From Cryoendolithus antarcticus (taxonomy: Eukaryota; Ascomycota; Dothideomycetes; Cladosporiales; Cladosporiaceae), in the NCBI GenBank assembly GCA_002077065.1, contig NAJO01000032.1:372001-436000 (forward strand): a DNA stretch of 64,000 bases, written 5' to 3'. Below are positions 9,515 to 20,839 of this stretch, one piece after another. Position 1 is the first letter of the stretch, and each line of letters begins with the position of its first letter. A model generated the notes under the pieces. The model was not told the DNA's origin and made no database searches. It saw nothing but the letters and a program-made list of their open reading frames with translations. The translations under genes and the position numbers were made by a program.

Positions 9515-10560
9515 GATTGCTGGGGTGAGGGTGCTGTTGAACTTGTGGTTTTGTGTATAGGTAGATCGATGTGGTGGAGTATGAAGAAGCTCGTGGGAGA
9601 TGATGCTGCTGGTGAGTGATTGGGTGCTGTTGCTGATGCTCATTGGGAACGCAGACGCGCGCTCTCATACTTATCCCCATCCTCTCTAGAGAGCACTCAT
9701 AACTGAGTTACGATGTTCACCAACATAGCACCTTACGCAAGCCAGCGAGCTGTTTCTTGCGGTCCCAGCCCCAGAGGCTGATGCCTTGGCCAACAGCATA
9801 AGACCTTGGTGATCTCCAGTCAAAAGTGAAGCGTCGTGCTTGTGCTGACCCCAAAAGTCTTGTAAGGTTTGCCAAGGCTTGATCAAGTAATCAGGATGAG
9901 TGTGGCGCGAATCCTGTCAGCACTGCCTTACAAGCGCCGCGCCTGGCGGTATAGCGCAGGCTAGCCGCAGGCGAAGTAGGGTAGAATCGCTCAGTCCTGA
10001 CCGTCGGTCTCGCTCCGCTAAACCCCCGAAACGGAATGCCTGCGCAACACCGTAGCCACATAGCTGCGGCGCTTCGCTGCAGGCTGCAGCATCTCGACGC
10101 CGGTCTCGTTCCCCATAGACACAACCGCAGAAAGCTCGTTACCACAATGGGACAGACAGTAGCGCTACTGAAAGTCCCCAAGAGATCGGAGAAGTGGACC
10201 CACCTGGTCCAGTCTCGACATACGCCGTCAATAGAGCAGGACGTGCCGCAGATGGCACTTGGTTCATTCCAGCGGTACTCATTGGAGGGCTTCGGTGTCC
10301 CTAAAGGTCGGTATACTACATCAGTCCATGTCAATAGCTCCAACAGAAGATGACCACGGAGGAAGAAAGCGTGCTCCAACCGTCGTTTGCCACGGCAGCT
10401 TCTTCCTAACGATTCTGTGGCCCGAGTCTGTGGAATTCACCCACTAGCACTGCGTATCTGGTGAAGTGGAAGCCGTTCTCCATAGCGCTAGATGCGTGAC
10501 AAGACCTCGTCGCTCGATGCCCGAAACACCCGCTAACCCGATCACTGCCCCTCAAAGCCC
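9515..10560. other. Intergenic, no gene seen
   Basis: This 1,046-bp stretch lies between the start of the duplicated-domain gene and the 3' end of the Sec24-family gene. A 162-codon minus-strand frame at 9891-10379 has a Cys/Arg/Ser-rich composition unlike a real protein and is not called. Confidence 0.5.
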
Positions 10561-13500
10561 TCAAGTCCCTCCCCAAACAGCGCCGGTAATACTCGAGATA
10601 GTATTGCTAACCGTCTGGCTCACATCTTCGCTAGTCGTTTTCGTCTTCTGCCCGCTCAACTGTGATGGTGTCAGTACCTTGCCCCTTGCACACACAGGCA
10701 CGCGTTTCAACTTACCTCCATCCCGACACTCCGATGCAATTGCACCAACCAATCCACATAGCTACTAGCCTCTCCATTTCGGTCCTCATACAGCAGCCTG
10801 GCGAACTCATATTCCGCACCGTCAAGACCTTGCCGCGCGAGCTGGATGGCGAGTCCTTTGCTGCCCCTCTGTGACTCGAGATGCAAAAGGACGTTCCGTA
10901 CTTGGGCGTTGAGATGTGTTTCGAGTACCGGCAGCGCATTCAGATTGGGGTCCAACGCCTGCAGGCTATTCATGCCCTCGCCGAAGAGATCCTCCAGCAA
11001 GTTCGGTGAAGTCTGTGCATGCAGCCAGAGCAGCAGGATCTGCCCATTGTCAACGATGTAGACACCGCCTTCTTCTATGCAGGCAAAGCTCGTGCGGATA
11101 GCGGCAGGCATCTTGAGATGGCCGGTGTCGTCGGCGAAACCTTCGCCGGGCTCAAGGTTATGTACTGCTAGCATGCGAGGGTAGAGGTACAGACTCGTTT
11201 CTGCAGGCCCCATGCCTTTGAGCATCCGCGCTTCTTGGATCCTTCGATCGGTGGGTTCTCGTCCGCCTTTAATGGCGCGCGACTTGAGCAGGCCGAGGCT
11301 GTACATGGCGAACTCCTTGAGTCCCTCTGGTAGAACCAGCTGTCCGCTCGCGTGACCACCAGAACTGTGCTTTCGATACCCGGCCAGAATCTCCACTGTT
11401 TTGTCCTGCAGCGCCTGGCGAATATCTTTCAGACTGCGATCGCCGATCTTGGCTACGGATTCCTTTGCCATGATTGAGAGGACTGCGTCCTGGTCGACAA
11501 AGCGCATGGCGTCGCGGGCCGACTCCGAGACGCGGGCGACGACGTTGGAGCAGCGGACGCGACGCTGGCCTGTGGAAGTGGTATAGAGGAGAGCAGATTG
11601 GAAATGGGCGTCTTGCTTGGGGTCAAGCTTGCCGTCATACGAGAAGGTCACACTCATGCCAGTCTCTTGTGTAATGCTCGCAAGCTCAAGATCGGCACCA
11701 AATGTATGTTGTGTGAAGTTTCCACTGTAATGGGCCACCTGCAGTCCGTTAGAGCAACGCACCTTCATCAGTGATGCGAAGCCTTGTTCTCGCTGCACGT
11801 TGTGCTCAAGCTCCTTTTGTAATGGCAGAGTGTCTCTAGGGTATGACCAGTTGGGGTAGTAGTAAGTCTCACCGCCAGTCTTCTCTGCGACATAGCCTAT
11901 GGAGGCGATGTCAAGATAGCCACCAGCTGGTGCTGCTAAAAAGAAGTCTATGCCAGCTCCTGCTTTGACCAGGTCTGCCTGTAGCTTCTTGAACCCAACA
12001 TACTCCGTCTTCAGCAGAGCTTTGTGCTGATCGCTGTCTTCGGTCGTAGTCGTACCCTTGTCTCGCACGAACAGCTTGCCCGGCCCGTAGGTAGGTAGAC
12101 TCCCCAGTGAGCATATGATCTTGCCACCAGTGTCGTTCAGTGTTGCCAGTGCCGCTTGTAGGATCGGCAGCAACGCTGGCTCGGCATGCTTGATGTTGTA
12201 GAACATCTGTGGCGTCTGCTTCAGCAGCTTGACAATATTCGACTTGCACTCTGCGGGATCTACGAAGAGATGCTCTGGTGAGATCGCAGCGAATGGGTCC
12301 TCCAGATCCGACATCACTAGTTGTTGTGGCGATGACAGCAGTGCCGAAACGTTGTAGAAATGCATCTCGCGATCAAATGTAACGAAGCCGACCCGTGCGC
12401 CTGGTGGGAGCTTGCTCGGCTGCTGCTCGACTTCCTCGTCATCGTCCTCATCCTCATCGGGTATCGTAAGATCATCACCATACAATGCAGCCAATACACC
12501 GTCACACACACCCTGCAGAAACCCTCTCGAGCAAGACTCAGCACTTGTGTCAAGCACGAAAAGGTATCGCATCGGTACGGGAGGTTTCGACCAGTACTCC
12601 TTGGGCACCAGGAACTCACATGTACCCAGTGTGAGTTCAGGTCGTTGTGCACGATCGACGCGGATGCCGGAAGGATCTGTGGGTGCAAAGTACTCCGGAC
12701 CGACCTCGTTAGGGTGGCCGCAGAGATTGCAGGTCATGCGGTTGCCACCGTTCGAGAAGATCATGAAGGGATTGATGTAGGCTCTACATCGCCGGCATCG
12801 TGGTGGTCCGACGTCGCCGAAGTCGAGGACTGGTATTGCTTGCTCGCCCTCGGCTTGCTTTGCTAAGGGTTGCAAGACCAGTCCTAGCGGCAGACCAGTG
12901 TGATGAAGTTGCTCATTTGAGCTGGGTATCGTATTGAGCGTAAGTCTGGCGTGCTTTGGCGAAGCACTACCTTGATCGAACGCAACAAAAGGCGTCGTCG
13001 CAGGTGGAGGCACATGCTGCTCCATTGTAGGGTACACATGCGTCTTGTAGTGCTCTGCAGCTGTGTCGCGACTCAGTGGTACGCTGGGGATCTGATTCGG
13101 GTCGACTCTATTCGATCCAGGCGCTCCTTGCTGTCCATGCTGGCCAGAGTCCATACTGATAGGCGTACCCTGCGGCACAGGCGATGGCATTGGAGGCTGA
13201 TTGAGAGATTGCGATTGCCAGGGCTGACTCGTCTGCTGCCATGCCTGCCCGTTCTGACCTGCTTGGCCGTTCGGTGCGCCATTCTGCATGCCATTGTACT
13301 GCTGAGCGCTTGCCTGAGGCTGCTCGATCTGGTGGTAGGCGTGCCTGTCTTTCTTCTTCCGCACAGGTTGTGATCCTGCCCCGTCCATTCCCATCTGGCC
13401 AAACTGCTGGTTCAGCCCGTCCACACTTGGCTGGCCGTACATCTGCGGTGTCGAAGCCTGCTGACTAGATATGGGTGTTGGTAGGCCCGAATGGCTAGTC

Positions 13501-13691
13501 GGTGGCTGTGGTACTGAAGTTGGTGCACCTGCGAAGTACCCGTCCTGTGGCTGGCCTACTGGAGCTCCCCTCTCGTAGGGCGATGGCGCGACTGGAGGAC
13601 GCCATCCTGACTGCTGTCGCTTCGCTGGTGGTCGCTCTGTCGCTGGGGTGTTGAAAGCCGAAGTCACCGGACTGCCAATCTGGAAGGACAT
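10561..13691 (-). CDS. SFB3: Sec24-family COPII cargo adaptor, probably SFB3/LST1-like
   Basis: Two exons, 13691-10716 and 10659-10561, give 1,024 residues. The first 230 residues are Pro/Gln/Gly-rich and disordered, including RKKKDRHAYHQ. Next come LPLGLVLQPLA, the zinc finger (CRRC..CNLC, about residues 300-325), a trunk with FLVPKEYW and the YLFVLDTS strand, a beta-sandwich, the helical domain and a gelsolin-like end. Sec24 proteins bind Sec23 and pick cargo for ER-to-Golgi COPII vesicles. The RHAYH element, the LPLGL..QP stretch and the KEYWSKPPVPMRYLFVLD region look more like the yeast Lst1/Sfb3 paralog than Sec24 itself, but this is a judgement from memory of the family. The short last exon is joined through GTAAGT and CACAG sites. 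Confidence 0.88.
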
Positions 13692-14077
13692 CTGGCCTGA
13701 GTAAGGTGGCCACTGTGCGGCAATTGTTGGACGTAACGTGGACGAATTGTTACCGCATCGTAGAGACTCTGCTGGTGTGCAAGTATTCTACTGACGACTT
13801 GGAGGACACGAAGTGTTGCTGGCCGGAATGTAGCTCTCCGTCCTCGTGAAGCCCGACGGAACTCATATGCAGCATGCCACATGTAAGCCACGACAACTTT
13901 CCCATGTGAGCGCCCCACTTTGAAATCGTGACACCGTGCCACTTTCGCGACTCGAATGACATCATACCTTCTGCATGTCTCCATCGCACCTGCCTCGAGT
14001 CGAGCTTCGAGTCCATCGCTACTTGGACGTACCAAACCTCGACTACGGGCAGTGACAATCCGATCAGTCTTCCCACA
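13692..14077. other. Divergent intergenic region
   Basis: This 386-bp stretch lies between the start codons of the Sec24-family gene (minus) and the MYND gene (plus), so it should contain both promoters. No distinct motif was noted. Confidence 0.5.
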
Positions 14078-14807
14078 ATGGCAACCTCCGCCTCCACCGC
14101 AGCTGCAGCTCCCACTCACGATCTCACCAAATGCACCAACTGCAGCTCCACGCCCCCAAATCTCCTCCAATGCGTCCGCTGCAAAGCAGTCTCCTACTGC
14201 AACAAAGACTGCCAAAGGTCCAACTGGAAGTCCCACAAACCTCTCTGCCCTCTGCTCGCCTCCGGGGCGACTCTCGAAGACGCCCGTGAAGCGCTGCCTC
14301 TAGACCCGGATGTAGCTATCCGCGCACAGTACACCGCGCGGTATCTACAGGCACCGGTGCCCGAGAACGCGTCGCCGCAGTGGCTCAAATACTTCAACGG
14401 GCTAATGAAGCTTGTGAGGCTGCTTGGAGAGCATGAGGGCATGGCTAGGAATAATACGCAGACTTTCAATACTCCGGCGTTTGAGAAGAATAATGTGTAT
14501 TTTGCTTGGGATTTTGTGGGTCGGACGCTGGTGAGCCATGTCCTGTTGAGTGCCATAGTTTGTTTGTACCCAGACTGATGCGATCACGTAGACCTTCATA
14601 TCCAGAGTCCCACCCACAATGCAACGGATGACACGGGAAGACCGCGAAGCCTGGAACGACACCAAGAGCCGAACGGCCCTGATTACCGATCTCATTTTGA
14701 ATAGGCAGAAGATGATCGATATGGTAGATCAGCCGTACCAGCACCTCAACACAGTGCACCCTGAGATGGGTGACGAGGTCATAGCAGCTGCACGAGCGTT
14801 GAGATGA
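14078..14807 (+). CDS. MYND zinc-finger protein
   Basis: Two exons, 14078-14530 and 14592-14807, give 222 residues. The ATG at 14078 is in the strong context CCCACAATGG; the frame is open further upstream but without ATG support. An Ala/Thr-rich leader is followed by a MYND finger at about residues 17-55, showing CTNC, CVRC, YCNKDCQ and HKPLC ligands. MYND fingers bind proline-rich peptides in partner proteins. The rest, including the second exon, has no recognised enzyme domain; there is no SET domain. The intron (GTGAGC..GTAG) joins in phase 0. It is likely an intracellular adaptor or regulator; the target is unknown. Confidence 0.8.
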
Positions 14808-14880
14808 GCTGGACTCGAACCCAGCGGCAGCTTGTATCATAGGAGCTGGACTCCAATCTATACGAATCTATATTCATCTA

Positions 14881-16131
14881 TCATTGCGGCGTCAATCCCA
14901 AGAACAGCGGCAGAAGCTCCGCAGGCTTTTCGTAAAAGTCAAACATCACGATCCCCAGCCTCTTGCCCTGCATCGTCTTCAAGAACGGCACAAGCTGCTG
15001 GTTTACGCCTCCGTCTGGCGTATCGGTCTCATCACCCAACGCCTGGATCTTCGGCGTGATGGGCGGTAAGTGCGCGATGTTCGTACTACTCGCGAACGTC
15101 CAAAACAGATCATCTGCATGTGCATCGCTAGCTGCGTAATCCAAATGCGCTACAGTGGCGTTGAGCTTGTAGCGGATATTCAGCTCTGCTGTGCTGTTCA
15201 CAGCCGTGTTCGGGGAGTAATAGTCTTCGATATATGCAGTCCCGTCGGTAGCGATGTCATAGACCAGCGTAATGTTCGGCCCGTTGTCCGTCCAGGCCGA
15301 GGGACTGAAATGAAGCCCGGGCAGCTCGGTCGTGTATGATGCTGGCAGGAGAGTCAGATCGAATCGCCGCAGCAGTACGATCTTGCCCCGAGCATCGCCT
15401 AGAGTACCTAAGGTGTGGTCCTGCTTGATGTACCGTTTTGCGGCTGCGGAAGTAAGCTCAGAATACAGTAGCGTCTGTACGCCTGCGTCATTCGCCGAGT
15501 ACCGCGAAGTCGAACCCTCGTATTGGAAGGACAGGAACAGAACTTCGCTTGGGTGCGAGTCAAGCCAGGAGTAGAACGCAATCAAGACGTCGCCCACTGT
15601 CGCTGTCTCAGACTGCAGACTAGGTCCATGCCAGAATACTAACGTCGAGTTTGTCACGTCGTGCGCATACCGTAGATCGAATGCGCGGATCCCGTCATCA
15701 AGCATGTCGATGAAGGATCGCGATTGGCAGCGGAACCAGTCCGGTGGGTAGCTGGGGTCGGAGACAAGGGCTACGATCGGTTTTAGGGCGTTTTGCGTGG
15801 TTTGGGAATAGTTCCATGTCGCGGAGTCGTGGGTTCCGGGGATGTTGAGGTGGGTTAGGGGCGTGGAGTCGGGGTATGAAGACATCCAGTGTGAGGTTTT
15901 GGAGTTGTTCCTCTGGGGAAGGCCAAAGATCGGCGAGGCTTGCTGGAGTGTCTGGACCAAGGCGAAGTCGGCTAGGTAGGAAGTGGAGTGGCCATGGTGA
16001 CTCGCATTCTTGGAAGGCGAGCCATCGCTTCCGCCGCTGAAGATGGCGAAGATGTAGAGGATGGTGGCAGAGACGGCTAGCATGTTGACGCAGAGGAAGA
16101 TGTTGCGAGCGGAGAGGGATGGGAGAAACAT
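14881..16131 (-). CDS. PI-PLC X-domain-like protein with N-terminal membrane anchor
   Basis: Single exon, 416 residues, ATG at 16131. A hydrophobic segment at about residues 10-31 (IFLCVNMLAVSATILYIFAI) is a signal anchor or signal peptide. The catalytic half shows LNIPGTHDSATW with the first His, MLDDGIRAFDLRYAHD with the acidic cluster, and LVFWHGP with the second His. The pattern matches bacterial-type, Ca-independent PI-PLC and its fungal relatives. Several N-x-S/T sites in the mature part fit passage through the secretory route. The substrate is probably a phosphoinositide or GPI-like headgroup, but activity is unproven. The start lies 404 bp from the divergent GT8 gene. Confidence 0.87.
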   Translation of the reverse strand: MFLPSLSARNIFLCVNMLAVSATILYIFAIFSGGSDGSPSKNASHHGHSTSYLADFALVQTLQQASPIFGLPQRNNSKTSHWMSSYPDSTPLTHLNIPGTHDSATWNYSQTTQNALKPIVALVSDPSYPPDWFRCQSRSFIDMLDDGIRAFDLRYAHDVTNSTLVFWHGPSLQSETATVGDVLIAFYSWLDSHPSEVLFLSFQYEGSTSRYSANDAGVQTLLYSELTSAAAKRYIKQDHTLGTLGDARGKIVLLRRFDLTLLPASYTTELPGLHFSPSAWTDNGPNITLVYDIATDGTAYIEDYYSPNTAVNSTAELNIRYKLNATVAHLDYAASDAHADDLFWTFASSTNIAHLPPITPKIQALGDETDTPDGGVNQQLVPFLKTMQGKRLGIVMFDFYEKPAELLPLFLGLTPQ

Positions 16132-16535
16132 GTTCCAGTGTTCGATGAGAAGTACTTATGGATCAATTGCGCCTACCGAGGCCCAGGTCGTAGCTGTGAC
16201 CTGGTGAGATCGACCGGCGATGTTCGTTGATGACCGTGGCCGCAGGCTTTCAAGCCATTGGCTTTACGGGTGTAGTAGCAGTCGCATCGTGCATTTGGCA
16301 GCCTGCAACGCTGTCGTACTGAAAGCGCTCATTGCGGACAATGCGAAGAGTCAAGATCACACACACCTCGACAGCCTTTGATGACGAACATGCATGGCGT
16401 CGCTGTCGACGGGATGTCGTTGCTTGAACGCGCCACCAAAGTCCGAGCTCAGATGCTTGACCTTCCGAGCCCGTAGCTCGAGCCTGGCACACATTTACTC
16501 CCTGAACATATGGACAATGATCGACCTGCGGTGAT
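16132..16535. other. Divergent intergenic region
   Basis: This 404-bp stretch separates the PI-PLC-like gene (minus) from the GT8 gene (plus), so it should be a shared promoter region. Nothing else is seen. Confidence 0.5.
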
Positions 16536-17708
16536 ATGTCCTTTGACATCGACGATGAAGACCGCGAACACCACTACCGCCAGTACGGCCGGCCGAGGAA
16601 GCAGTCGACTTTGCCATCGCTGGCATCATTGCGCCGTTCGCGAATTCCCTACTACGCCCTGATCGCATGCGGTCTCTTTGCCTTGATTTACCTCCTGTCT
16701 GGACGGCAGGAATCCACCGTCGACTGGAAGCGATTCGCCTACAGTCTCTATGCCACGGACTCCCACAGTCTCTGTAATGCCATCCTGGTCCTCGACTCCA
16801 TGCGGCGGTTAGGGACGAAAGCGAATGCAGTCTTGCTCTATCCACAGCAATGGGACACAACAGTGCACAGCAAGATGGACAGAACAAGCCAGCTCCTAGC
16901 AATGGCTCGAGACACCTACAAAGCACAGCTCTACCCCATTCAGCTGCTAGGCGAGAACGGCGTGACCGAGCCAGGCACCCTCAACTCAGAGTCTGGTTGG
17001 GACACCTCCATCACGAAGCTCCTAGCGTTCGACCTCATCTTCTACGACCGAGTTATCCACCTAGACTCCGACATCACCCTCCTCAAGAACCTAGACCACC
17101 TCTTCCTGCTCCCCAAGACCCCAATCGCCATGCCCCGTGCATACTGGTCCGACGTATCATCCAAGTCTGACGACCAAGCCCAGCCCTGGCCCCTAACAAG
17201 CCTCCTCATGGTCCTCGAGCCAAGCCGTACAGAACTCCGATACATGCTCGAAACACTCACAAGCTGGCGCATAGACTCGAACTTCACCTCCGGCAAAAAG
17301 TATGACATGGACCTGCTAAACTACCGCTTCGGCTCCTCCGCCCTAGTCCTCCCCCAACGACCCTACGCTCTCCTCACAGCTGAGTTCCGCCGTCCCGCCC
17401 ACGACCACTCCACCTATCTCGGCGTGCCGGACGCGCTGGTCCACTGGGACGCGCAGAAAGCTTTCGACGAGGCATACCTGGTGCATTTCAGTGACTGGCC
17501 GTTACCGAAGCCTTGGACTATGTGGCCGCCTGAGGGACTGGCGGAGATACAGCCGAATTGTACGGGTGGAGGAGGAGCGTGTGCGGAGAGGAGGATCTGG
17601 AAGGGGCTATATGAGGATTTTAGGAAGAAGCGGAAGGAGGTGTGTAAGATCCTGTCGGTACCAGCGCCGCAGTGGAGTAAGTGGAAGGAGGAGCATGGGG
17701 CTGGGTGA
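16536..17708 (+). CDS. Glycosyltransferase family 8 protein, Golgi type II
   Basis: Single exon, 390 residues. A hydrophilic, Arg-rich N-terminus is followed by one membrane span at about residues 36-55 (RIPYYALIACGLFALIYLLS), so the protein is a type II membrane protein, probably Golgi. The catalytic region has YATDSHSLCNAILVLDSMRR, ITKLLAFDLIFYDRVIHLD and the metal-binding DSD motif in HLDSDITLLKNLDHLF, all typical of GT8 / glycogenin-fold enzymes. LVHFSDWPLPKPW near the end matches the usual closing His motif. Fungal relatives include Gnt1-like N-acetylglucosaminyltransferases. The donor sugar cannot be fixed from sequence. Confidence 0.88.
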   Translation: MSFDIDDEDREHHYRQYGRPRKQSTLPSLASLRRSRIPYYALIACGLFALIYLLSGRQESTVDWKRFAYSLYATDSHSLCNAILVLDSMRRLGTKANAVLLYPQQWDTTVHSKMDRTSQLLAMARDTYKAQLYPIQLLGENGVTEPGTLNSESGWDTSITKLLAFDLIFYDRVIHLDSDITLLKNLDHLFLLPKTPIAMPRAYWSDVSSKSDDQAQPWPLTSLLMVLEPSRTELRYMLETLTSWRIDSNFTSGKKYDMDLLNYRFGSSALVLPQRPYALLTAEFRRPAHDHSTYLGVPDALVHWDAQKAFDEAYLVHFSDWPLPKPWTMWPPEGLAEIQPNCTGGGGACAERRIWKGLYEDFRKKRKEVCKILSVPAPQWSKWKEEHGAG

Positions 17709-18580
17709 GCGCCATTGCGGGTATGTACATCTGTACAGCTGATGGAATTTGCAGGTCTGGGTGTTGGCTGCCTGTATGCCGCTTTCATTTCTCACAGCAC
17801 CTCATCTCACGCGAAACTAACGTGTCTCACTACTGGAGCAGCGCCGCGTCACGCAGCTATGGCTACTCGGACTCGGACGTCAGCATGAGCACAAGAGCTG
17901 AATAACGTGAGTGCTGGACGCATAAACACTCAGCATCGCCCAAACAGCGCTCCTCGCAGACGCTGCCTTTCTCGCGTTGTCCTTGCTGCCCAAGTCGATT
18001 CCTAGTGTTGTCCTAACCACGGGCTTGCTGGCTTCGGGAATCTCGAGCTATCAACCTGACGAATCTGCGACGTCCTGCAAGCATCACTCGTATCTTTCAT
18101 AATATATTATGTCTGGTGGTCCACCCGATAAGAAATACCGCAGTCTGCTTGAACGCCTTAGGCATGTTCAAAAGCCCACCCTGGAGCTGTCGCGAAACGT
18201 GAAGTCTATCGCGAGGACTTGCCCAAAGCAGATTATAATGGCCGATCTTGCCGGACCACATGAGCTCTCGGCGGCGGGGCCTTTAGGTACAGTGGAACAT
18301 CTCTCTTCGCAAGATAGGACATCTTGCGCGACACGCCAATCAGGTGCGTCGACAGAGTAACAATCGCACGCAATCATTCCGCCGTCGGCAGCAGGTACGC
18401 GACCGTCTAGACGTTCCCTTTCGAGCTGGTAGCTAGAAGGGAGCTCCACTCTCTTATCACACTGATCTATCATACTTCTCTACTGTTCATGCGGTGCGGA
18501 CATTTAATTGTCTTACCTGCATGTACTGAGACATCTCCAACGTCTTCCTTACATTCCCTCTTCCAAAGTACCACAACATA
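17709..18580. other. Intergenic upstream of amine oxidase
   Basis: This 872-bp stretch holds the promoter of the copper amine oxidase. A short ATG frame at 18109-18360 (83 codons) has no recognisable features and may be a leader ORF at most. GATA-type motifs cluster between 18127 and 18472 and are listed separately. Confidence 0.5.
18127..18472. promoter_or_regulatory. Cluster of GATA-factor motifs upstream of amine oxidase
   Basis: Five HGATAR matches lie in about 350 bp: GATAAG at 18127-18132, its reverse at 18453-18458, and GATAG forms at 18206-18211 (reverse), 18312-18317 and 18467-18472 (reverse). AreA/NIT2-type nitrogen regulators bind such sites in filamentous fungi. The number is only moderately above chance, so regulation is an inference. 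Confidence 0.35.
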
Positions 18581-20839
18581 ATGGCAACCCAAACCGTCAG
18601 CGACTCGCTCCCATTGAGGGTGGCAAAACAGATCTCCAGCCATCCATTCGCACCGGTCAGCTCTGCTGAGATCAAGGAGACCGCTTCGCACATCAAGGCG
18701 CAATGGCCAATCAATACGAACCTCCATTTCAAGACCATCACGCTGTTTGAGCCTGCGAAGGCTGAGGCCGTGCCGTTCCTCGAGGCCGAAGCCGCTGGAC
18801 ATTCGTTGCCTCATATCGATCGCAGGGTGTTCGTTACGTACTACCTGCGAAGGACTGTGAGTACTCGTCGGGACTAAGGGTCAGTGCTAAGCTGACATGA
18901 ACCGCAGAATCAATTCCATGAGGCTGTTGTGAATCTTACACAGCAAGTTGTCGAGTACAATGTTCGTCTTGGGGCGAATATGCATGCTCCGGGTGATGGT
19001 GACGAGATCTTCGAGATCGAGAGAGTGTGCCTTGAGGATCCTGGAGTGCAGGCTGAGATTGCGAAGTTGCAGTTGCCCGAGGGATCGAAGATTGTGATAG
19101 GTTTGTTGCTTGCCCAGTCGTAGGACCTCTGCAATGGCTTGATACTAACCGGATCAAGATCCCTGGATCTACGGAGCGGATGGTGTCGAAGACGACGAGC
19201 GAATGTGGCAGACGTTCATGTACATGCGCGACCCAGCCCATGCCGACGATCCTGATTCGAACCATTACGCCATACCTTTGTCCATCTCCCCTGTTGTCGA
19301 TAGCTCGAAAATGGAGGTGATCCGCATAGACCATATGCCCACTGGCAAGGACAACACCATCAAGGAGACTCAGCCCTGGAAGCCGAAGGCAGGCAATGAA
19401 TATATTTCTGACTTCCTGGAGCTTCGGACAGACCTCAAGCCGCTCAACGTTGTTCAGCCGGAGGGCACAAGTTTCAATGTGTCCCAGCAGGGCACCTCGC
19501 ATGTCATCGACTGGCAGAAGTGGTCGTTCCGTGTCGGCTTCAACCTGCGCGAAGGCATGGTCCTGTACAACGTCAAGTATAGTGGCCGCGACCTCTTCTA
19601 CCGCCTCTCACTCTCGGACATGAACATCCCCTACGCTGATCCTCGTCACCCGTTCCACAAGAAGTCCGCCTTCGATCTCGGAGACGCTGGTGCGGGTATC
19701 ATGGCCAATGATCTCAAACTTGGCTGCGACTGCCTCGGCTCGATCCACTACCTTAGCGCAGTTCTGAACGACGACAAGGGAGAGCCACTCGACATGCCAA
19801 ACGTTGTCTGCGTCCACGAGCAAGATGCTGGTATCGGCTGGAAGCACACCAACTACCGCACTGGCCGCGCTGCCATCGCACGAAGCCGCGAGCTAGTCCT
19901 GCAAAGCATCATCACAGTCGCCAACTACGAGTACATCCTCGCGTTCATGTTCAACCAGGCCGGCGAGCTCACGTACGAGGTCCGCGCTACTGGCATCCTG
20001 AGCACACAGCCAATCGATGATGGCGTCGAAGTCCCCTGGGGTACGATCGTACACCCCGGCGTCCTGGCAGCGCACCACCAGCATATCTTCTCCCTGCGTG
20101 TGGACCCCATGATCGATGGCCATGCCAACCGCCTTGTCTATGACGAAGCACACGCCATGCCGCGCTCAGACTTCAATCCTCACGGCACAGGCTATACCGT
20201 CAAGGAGACATTAGTCGAGCAGTCCGCAGGCCTCGACCTTGACTTCGACGTGAACCGCACATTCAAGATCCAGAACGCTGCTGTGCGGAACCCGGTCAAC
20301 GGCAAACCTGTGGCATATAAAATCCACGCTCCGCCATTCCAGAAGATGATCTCGGACAAGGAGAGCTTCAACTACAAGAGAGCTGAGTTTGCGGATCGTA
20401 ATATATATGCTGTGAAGTACCGAGACGACGAGCTGTTCTCCGGTGGCAAGTACACCAACCAATCTCGAGGCGGCACCGGCGTGCGAAGCTGGGCAGAGCG
20501 GAAAGAGAACATCGTTGATGACGATTTGGTCGTTTTCGTGCAATTTGGCATCAACCACGTAAGCCTCCTCACTTCTGCTACCTCTCGCATTAGCAAGCTA
20601 ACATCACTTCCCAGGTGCCACGCATTGAAGATTTCCCAGTCATGCCCTGTGAGATTTTGAAAGTTGCCTTCAAGCCGGTGAACTTCTTCGACAAGAACCC
20701 GGCTATTGATGTGCCACCTAGCACGCAGGACTTCAACAAGAGCACGCTGGTCAGCGAGCAGCATAAGCAGCCGAGTGTGGAGGGCAAGGTGGAGGCCAAT
20801 GGATGCGTGAGCTGCGAGGCGCCGAGTAGTAAGTTGTAG
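18581..20839 (+). CDS. Copper amine oxidase, peroxisomal (PTS1)
   Basis: Four exons, 18581-18856, 18908-19100, 19159-20558 and 20615-20839, give 697 residues. It oxidises primary amines to aldehyde, ammonia and hydrogen peroxide. The topaquinone precursor Tyr is in VANYEYI, the catalytic Asp region is SAFDLGDAG, two copper ligands are in HHQHIFSLRVDP, and the third His is in FGINHVPRIEDFPVMP. The third intron falls exactly after that His codon. The protein ends in SKL, a classical type 1 peroxisomal signal, which fits peroxide production and catalase in that organelle. The second intron has a perfect ACTAAC branch site. Upstream GATA motifs suggest nitrogen control. Confidence 0.95.

Noticed and set aside
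9891..10379. 162-codon minus-strand frame
   Set aside because: Composition rich in Cys, Arg and Ser without domain pattern; its plus-strand shadow at 10036-10353 is equally long, as expected by chance.
14797..14870. tRNA-like T-arm on the minus strand (GGTTCGAG with flanking complementary CTGG/CCAG)
   Set aside because: The loop is 8 nt, no D-arm, anticodon arm or acceptor stem can be folded around it, and it begins inside the end of the MYND gene.
18109..18360. 83-codon ATG frame upstream of the amine oxidase
   Set aside because: No family feature, in a promoter-like region with GATA motifs; at most an upstream leader ORF.
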